Made by a program: the position numbers and the translations under genes. DNA of 44,062 bases, taken from NCBI GenBank assembly GCA_025351965.1, contig JANXUX010000406.1, positions 1 to 44,062 of the forward strand, written 5' to 3'. Shown here piece by piece: positions 40,682 to 44,062 of the stretch. Within the stretch, counting starts at the first letter, position 1. Each line of letters starts with the position of its first letter. The stretch is from Actinomycetes bacterium. GTDB lineage: Bacteria > Actinomycetota > Acidimicrobiia > Acidimicrobiales > Ilumatobacteraceae. The notes below the pieces were generated by a model. The model was given only the letters and a program-made list of their open reading frames with translations. It did no database searches and was not told where the DNA came from.

Positions 40682-41439
40682 GAGTTGATCACCCGGTCGG
40701 CGAAGGCCACCGACTCGGCGAAGATCAGTTCCTTGTCATAGTCCTGAGTGGCGACGTGGTAGCTCCTCGCGAGCGTCACGCGCTCGAGCGGGCCGCCGTA
40801 GTGGGTGGCGAGGAATTCGGCCTGGGCGGGTTCGACGACGTGGTCCTGGGGGGAGTTCAACAGCAGCATCGGCATCCGCAGCGACTCGTATGTCGACTCG
40901 AGCGGGGTCAGGCCGTTCTGGACGAAGTCGAGCAGGCAGGACAGCGGCGTGCCCTCGTACGCGCTCTCGTGCACGCCGGGCTCGGCGATGTCGCTGCCGA
41001 TGCCGGGCATCACGATGGTGCCTTCGGCGATCATCCCCTCGATCATCGCGATGACCTCCGCCGCCTGGGGCTGGGTGGCGGGATTGATGCACACGATGCC
41101 GGCGATCTCGGGATGCTGCCCGGCGAGCCAGAGCGTGAGCGAACCGCCCATGCTCAGCCCGACGACCACGACCGCTCGGCAGCGCTCGGTGAGTGCGGTA
41201 TAGGCCGCATCGGCGGCGGCGCTCCAGTCGGCCCAGGTCGTGGTCAGCATGTCCTCGACGGTCGTGCCATGGCCGGGCAGGCGGGGCATCTCGACGTGGT
41301 AATCGCCGGCCGCGAACGCCTCGGCGACGCCACGCATCGAGCCAGGGTTGCCGGTGAAGCCATGGATGACCAGCGCACCGTGGTCACCCTCTGCCACGTG
41401 TGACCATGCCTCTGCACCGGGGATCAGCGTCTCTGTCAT
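40678..41439 (-). CDS. Alpha/beta-hydrolase, Est30-like carboxylesterase/monoacylglycerol lipase
   Basis: This 253-residue hydrolase has an oxyanion region LVIHGFTGNPGS, a PGHGTT strand, the nucleophile elbow GLSMGGS (S96), a C-terminal acid in NSPQDHVVEP and catalytic His in RSYHVATQDYDKE. The short helical lid is typical of Est30/monoglyceride lipases. It should cleave medium-chain esters or acylglycerols. ATG 41439. It lies between the ferredoxin gene and lgt on the same strand, overlapping lgt by 4 bp, and could serve lipid or lipoprotein turnover; that link is inference. Confidence 0.92.
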   Translation of the reverse strand: MTETLIPGAEAWSHVAEGDHGALVIHGFTGNPGSMRGVAEAFAAGDYHVEMPRLPGHGTTVEDMLTTTWADWSAAADAAYTALTERCRAVVVVGLSMGGSLTLWLAGQHPEIAGIVCINPATQPQAAEVIAMIEGMIAEGTIVMPGIGSDIAEPGVHESAYEGTPLSCLLDFVQNGLTPLESTYESLRMPMLLLNSPQDHVVEPAQAEFLATHYGGPLERVTLARSYHVATQDYDKELIFAESVAFADRVINS

Positions 41440-41512
41440 GGCTGTTGTTCTAGCGCACGGCCGATGTCGAGTGCGAGCGTCGCCGCCGGGATGGTGGGCG
41501 GGTCGGGCACCC

Positions 41513-41824
41513 TCAGCGATACGGATCGTTGTCCGTGAGCGGGTTCGTCCACCAGTCCGGGTCGTAGCCCGCTTCCTGCCACTCGGGAAACGGGTAGATG
41601 CAGTTGACCGGGCACACGGGCAGGCACTTGTCACAACCGCTGCAGAGCTCGGGGATGATCACCACGTCGATGCCGTGATTGAAGATCGCCCCGAAGTGCG
41701 ACGGGCAGTGGCGCAGGCACGCGTCGCAGTTGATGCACTCGAGCATCTCGATCCGCACCGGTGGGTTCTTCCACTTCGGGTTGCGGGTGTGGGTCTCGAT
41801 GCGTTCGCTCCGCGTGGCCCCCAT
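41513..41824 (-). CDS. 2[4Fe-4S] ferredoxin
   Basis: This 103-residue bacterial-type ferredoxin has two CxxCxxCxxxCP cluster motifs: C30, C33, C36, C40 (CINCDACLRHCP) and C61, C64, C67, C71 (CSGCDKCLPVCP). Both are full [4Fe-4S] sites. An N-terminal stretch of about 25 residues with many basic ones, and a C-terminal EAGYDPDWWTNPLTDNDPYR, flank the clusters. The redox partner is not in the neighbourhood. The start is ATG 41824, 9 bp after the HD-GYP stop on the same strand, giving likely co-transcription. Confidence 0.93.
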   Translation of the reverse strand: MGATRSERIETHTRNPKWKNPPVRIEMLECINCDACLRHCPSHFGAIFNHGIDVVIIPELCSGCDKCLPVCPVNCIYPFPEWQEAGYDPDWWTNPLTDNDPYR

Positions 41825-41833
41825 CGCGCCGGG

Positions 41834-43600
41834 TCAGTGCAGCTGGCGCGACGGTGATGCGGGGGCGCTGGTGGTGCCGATCGAGGCCCGCAGTGCCGGG
41901 ATCCGGCGGGTGATGACACGAAGGAAGGCGTCGACCACCTCGGGCTCGAATTGCGAACCGCGTGCGCCGAGAATGAACGCAACCGCATCGGCTTGGGACC
42001 AGGCGTGCTTGTAGACCCGGACGCTGGTGAGTGCGTCGAACACGTCGGCGACCGTGACGATGCGGCCGCTGCGCGGGATCTCGGTGTTCTTCAGGCCGGA
42101 GGGGTAGCCGGTGCCGTCCCATCGCTCGTGGTGGTTGAGTGCGACGATTGCTCCGAGCTGAATGAGCTGCGAGGTGCTGCCGGACAGCATCTCCGCGCCG
42201 ATCGTGGTGTGTGTCTTCATCACCTCGAACTCGTCGTAGGTCAGCGGTCCGGGCTTGAGCAGGATCGCGTCGGGCACGGCGACCTTGCCGATGTCGTGGA
42301 GACGGGCGGCCAGGCGCAGCTGCTCGCACCAGGCCGAATCCTCTTCGAGCTCGTAGGCGATCTCGGCCGACAGGTCTCCGACGCGGATGGTGTGCTCGCC
42401 GGTGTCGGTGTCGCGGAACTCGGCGAGGACGGCGAGGCGCTGGAACGCCTCGAGCTGATAGTCCTCGAGCTCGTGTGTGCGGCCACGGACCAGGGCCTCG
42501 AGCTCGCTGGTGCGCAGTCGCAGGATTTCGGCCTGCTGGCGAGCGTGCTCGGTGTCGTGGGCGATCTGCAGCGTCTTGATACGCAGGTCGGTGCCCTGGT
42601 CGAACAGCTCCTGGTGGAGGTCGAACCGGGTCTCTTGATGGATCAGCGCCTGCTCGAACCGGCCCAGCTGGCGGTACACCTTGGCGAGCAGCTCGTGGGC
42701 GATCAGCTCCGACGGGCGGATGTTGTTGCGTTGGGCGACGTCGAGCGCGATACGCAGTTCGTCCTCGGCTCGGCCGAGGTCGCCCTCGGCGATGGCTGCC
42801 TTGCCGCGAGCGATGCGCACCGAGATCATTCCGGTGGGACTGCCCTCTGCACCGCGCTGGGTGCGCTCGTCGAGGATCTCCAGGGCCTCGTCGAAGCACG
42901 TTGCGGCCCGGACCGGATCGCTGAGGCTGGCGTAGGCCTCGCCGAGTGCCGCGAGGACCTCGGGGATGAACCCGGGGGCGTGCTCGCGGGAGAGCTCGAG
43001 CGCGGATTCGCCGAGACTGACCGCGAGGAAGAACTCCTTGCGCTCGGCACGCAGCTGGGCCATGTTCGCCAGCGTGATCGCATCGAAGTCGGGGCGGGCG
43101 AGCTGACGGTTCGACGACAGTGCCGCCTCGTAGGTCACGATGGCCCGATCGGTGTCGCCGAGTGAGTGATGGATCGTTGCGACGGTGTTGAGCAGGTTGC
43201 CCTCGTCGACGCGGTGATCGGTCGTGCGGTACTGCTCGAGACCACGCAGGCAGCAGGCGAGTGCCTCGCTGTGGTTGCCGGCGTTGAAGTGCACGATGCC
43301 CATCAGGTTGAGGGCCCACACCTCGACCACGACTGCGCCGCTCTTGCGGGCGAGATCGCGGGCGTCGACTGCAACGGCGAACGCTTCGTCGGCCTGACCG
43401 CTGTAGTACGCGAGGCTGGCGAGCCGGTAGAACGCCTCGGCCTCGCCGGCCTCGTCGCCCTGAGAACGGGCGAGCACGCGGGCCTGCTGGACGAGGGTGC
43501 GCGAGACCTGGGTGTCGTCGTGCTCGATGGCTTTGGCCTGGTCGAGGAGCTCACGCACAGAGGGGGTGGCATCGGCGCGATTGACCGTGTCGAGACTCAT
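41834..43600 (-). CDS. TPR-containing HD-GYP domain protein (putative cyclic-di-GMP phosphodiesterase)
   Basis: This 588-residue protein combines about ten N-terminal TPR-like helical repeats (residues 1 to about 350: EAEAFYRLASLAYYSGQADEAF, ALNLMGIVHFNAGNHSEALAC, NLLNTVATIHHSLGDTDRAIV), a short coiled coil (HARQQAEILRLRTSELEALVRGR) and a C-terminal HD-GYP domain. Metal and GYP motifs are intact: HDIGK (H435, D436) and HHERWDGTGYP (from H490). It should hydrolyse c-di-GMP, with the TPR part binding a partner protein. No sensor domain is seen, so input is presumably by protein contact. ATG 43600 follows GGAGAGGAGGG. It has its own promoter region with an inverted repeat. Confidence 0.93.
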   Translation of the reverse strand: MSLDTVNRADATPSVRELLDQAKAIEHDDTQVSRTLVQQARVLARSQGDEAGEAEAFYRLASLAYYSGQADEAFAVAVDARDLARKSGAVVVEVWALNLMGIVHFNAGNHSEALACCLRGLEQYRTTDHRVDEGNLLNTVATIHHSLGDTDRAIVTYEAALSSNRQLARPDFDAITLANMAQLRAERKEFFLAVSLGESALELSREHAPGFIPEVLAALGEAYASLSDPVRAATCFDEALEILDERTQRGAEGSPTGMISVRIARGKAAIAEGDLGRAEDELRIALDVAQRNNIRPSELIAHELLAKVYRQLGRFEQALIHQETRFDLHQELFDQGTDLRIKTLQIAHDTEHARQQAEILRLRTSELEALVRGRTHELEDYQLEAFQRLAVLAEFRDTDTGEHTIRVGDLSAEIAYELEEDSAWCEQLRLAARLHDIGKVAVPDAILLKPGPLTYDEFEVMKTHTTIGAEMLSGSTSQLIQLGAIVALNHHERWDGTGYPSGLKNTEIPRSGRIVTVADVFDALTSVRVYKHAWSQADAVAFILGARGSQFEPEVVDAFLRVITRRIPALRASIGTTSAPASPSRQLH

Positions 43601-43642
43601 CGCGCCCTCCTCTCCACCTGAGCATGACCTGGTCCGGTCAAA

Positions 43643-43674
43643 GTTCACGAAGGATAGACAATATTCTCGTGAAC
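43643..43674. promoter_or_regulatory. Inverted repeat in the HD-GYP promoter
   Basis: GTTCACGA and TCGTGAAC form perfect 8-bp arms around a 16-bp A+T-rich spacer, 43 bp upstream of the HD-GYP start at 43600. The spacer holds TATTGT on the minus strand (possible -10). The right arm merges with CGTGA, ACG, TCACG (43668-43680), a second palindrome. Confidence 0.5.
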
Positions 43675-43860
43675 GTCACGGATAGCGACTCATCTTCGAT
43701 CAACCTTGACACGTCGCTTGCCACGTCGACCGAGTGTGGTCGTCCACCGCTCTGCGTCGACCATCTGGAGGCCGAGTCGGGCTGCGCGCCGGTTCGGAGG
43801 TGTGTCTCGATCCCGTAGATTGTTCTGGAACGTGAGCATCGAGGGACAGGTCCAGCCGAC
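43675..43860. other. Intergenic region between HD-GYP gene and right-edge membrane protein
   Basis: This stretch carries the divergent promoters. A TAGATT (possible -10) lies about 40 bp before GTG 43861, followed by GTTC, TG, GAAC. I see no RNA gene or strong hairpin here. Confidence 0.4.
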
Positions 43861-44062
43861 GTGAGGAACACCAGCAGGCACCGCGCCCTCGACCGCTCGG
43901 TGGAGCGGTCGGCGGTTGCTGCGCTGGTTCCCGTCGTTGCGCTCGTGCCGGTCTGGCTGCTCTCGCTGGTCGTGTTCTGGCTGCCGACGCGCTGGATCTG
44001 GCGGGTCCCGTTCTGGATGTTCGCCGTTGGTCACCTCGCGCTGGTGGTGGTGATGTTCTGGC
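43861..44062 (+). CDS. Membrane protein, N-terminus only (cut by window edge)
   Basis: GTG 43861 opens a frame running past the right edge with no stop in 67 codons (VRNTSRHRALDRSVERSAVAALVPVVALV...). A basic N-terminus is followed by two hydrophobic segments (AALVPVVALVPVWLLSLVVFWLP and FWMFAVGHLALVVVMFW). Positive-inside charge and the short loop RWIWRVP suggest an integral membrane protein. The upstream frame is closed by a TGA, which fixes this as the first likely start. The layout recalls M48-type peptidases, but the window does not show the zinc motif. It is divergent from the HD-GYP gene with a 260-bp gap. Confidence 0.6.
   Translation, partial: MRNTSRHRALDRSVERSAVAALVPVVALVPVWLLSLVVFWLPTRWIWRVPFWMFAVGHLALVVVMFW

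Overview
High-GC (roughly two-thirds G+C), densely coded DNA with many GTG starts and 4-bp ATGA/GTGA start/stop overlaps. The gene mix is a gatCAB operon, lgt, a KstR-type TetR regulator, crotonase, acyl-CoA dehydrogenase and CoA-ligase catabolism, a DUF35/thiolase-like pair, a Mo-hydroxylase, and a Tat-exported surface protein ending in a 'VIDVTGYYL'-type domain. This points to an actinobacterium, most plausibly Acidimicrobiia (Ilumatobacter-like). That placement is inference. I see no tRNA, rRNA, IS, phage or CRISPR, and no gene-free stretch longer than 300 bp.

Region 1 (1-6901) is an acyl-CoA catabolic regulon: an edge-truncated acyl-CoA synthetase and its TetR regulator (minus), divergent from a nitronate monooxygenase-family oxidoreductase; then an APH-like kinase (minus), divergent from an amidohydrolase-like gene and an acyl-CoA dehydrogenase (plus). 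Both divergent gaps carry a perfect match to the KstR-type operator TnnAACnnGTTnnA, so the local TetR protein probably controls all of it.

Region 2 (6912-28359) looks like one uptake-and-degradation island. It has an SDR and a MocR-like aminotransferase (minus); a lipoprotein substrate-binding protein and SDR (plus); a surface protein and a DapA-like protein without its catalytic lysine (minus); a GntR/FadR regulator; a thiolase-like protein; the two permeases and fused double ATPase of a family-5 (peptide/opine-type) ABC transporter; and then a compact operon of amidohydrolase, CoA ligase, crotonase, DUF35 protein and a three-subunit molybdenum hydroxylase. Two nearly identical TATAAT-containing elements of 27 and 29 bp (8908-8934 and 20271-20299) sit upstream of the binding-protein/aminotransferase divergon and of the catabolic operon, suggesting co-regulation of import and breakdown. 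The substrate is unknown; the enzymes suit an organic acid that is CoA-activated, hydroxylated by the Mo enzyme and cleaved by a retro-aldol-like thiolase/DUF35 pair.

Region 3 (28397-32583) holds a PPOX-family flavin protein and an Eis-like acetyltransferase (minus), divergent from an M20 amidohydrolase/carbamoylase, a VOC protein and a frameshifted DJ-1/PfpI gene (plus).

Region 4 (32783-43600, all minus) is more housekeeping: gatB, gatA, gatC and a small membrane protein; a GH36 alpha-galactosidase; a crotonase; lgt with a long acidic repeat tail; an alpha/beta hydrolase; a 2[4Fe-4S] ferredoxin; and a TPR/HD-GYP protein. A membrane protein starts at 43861 and runs off the right edge.
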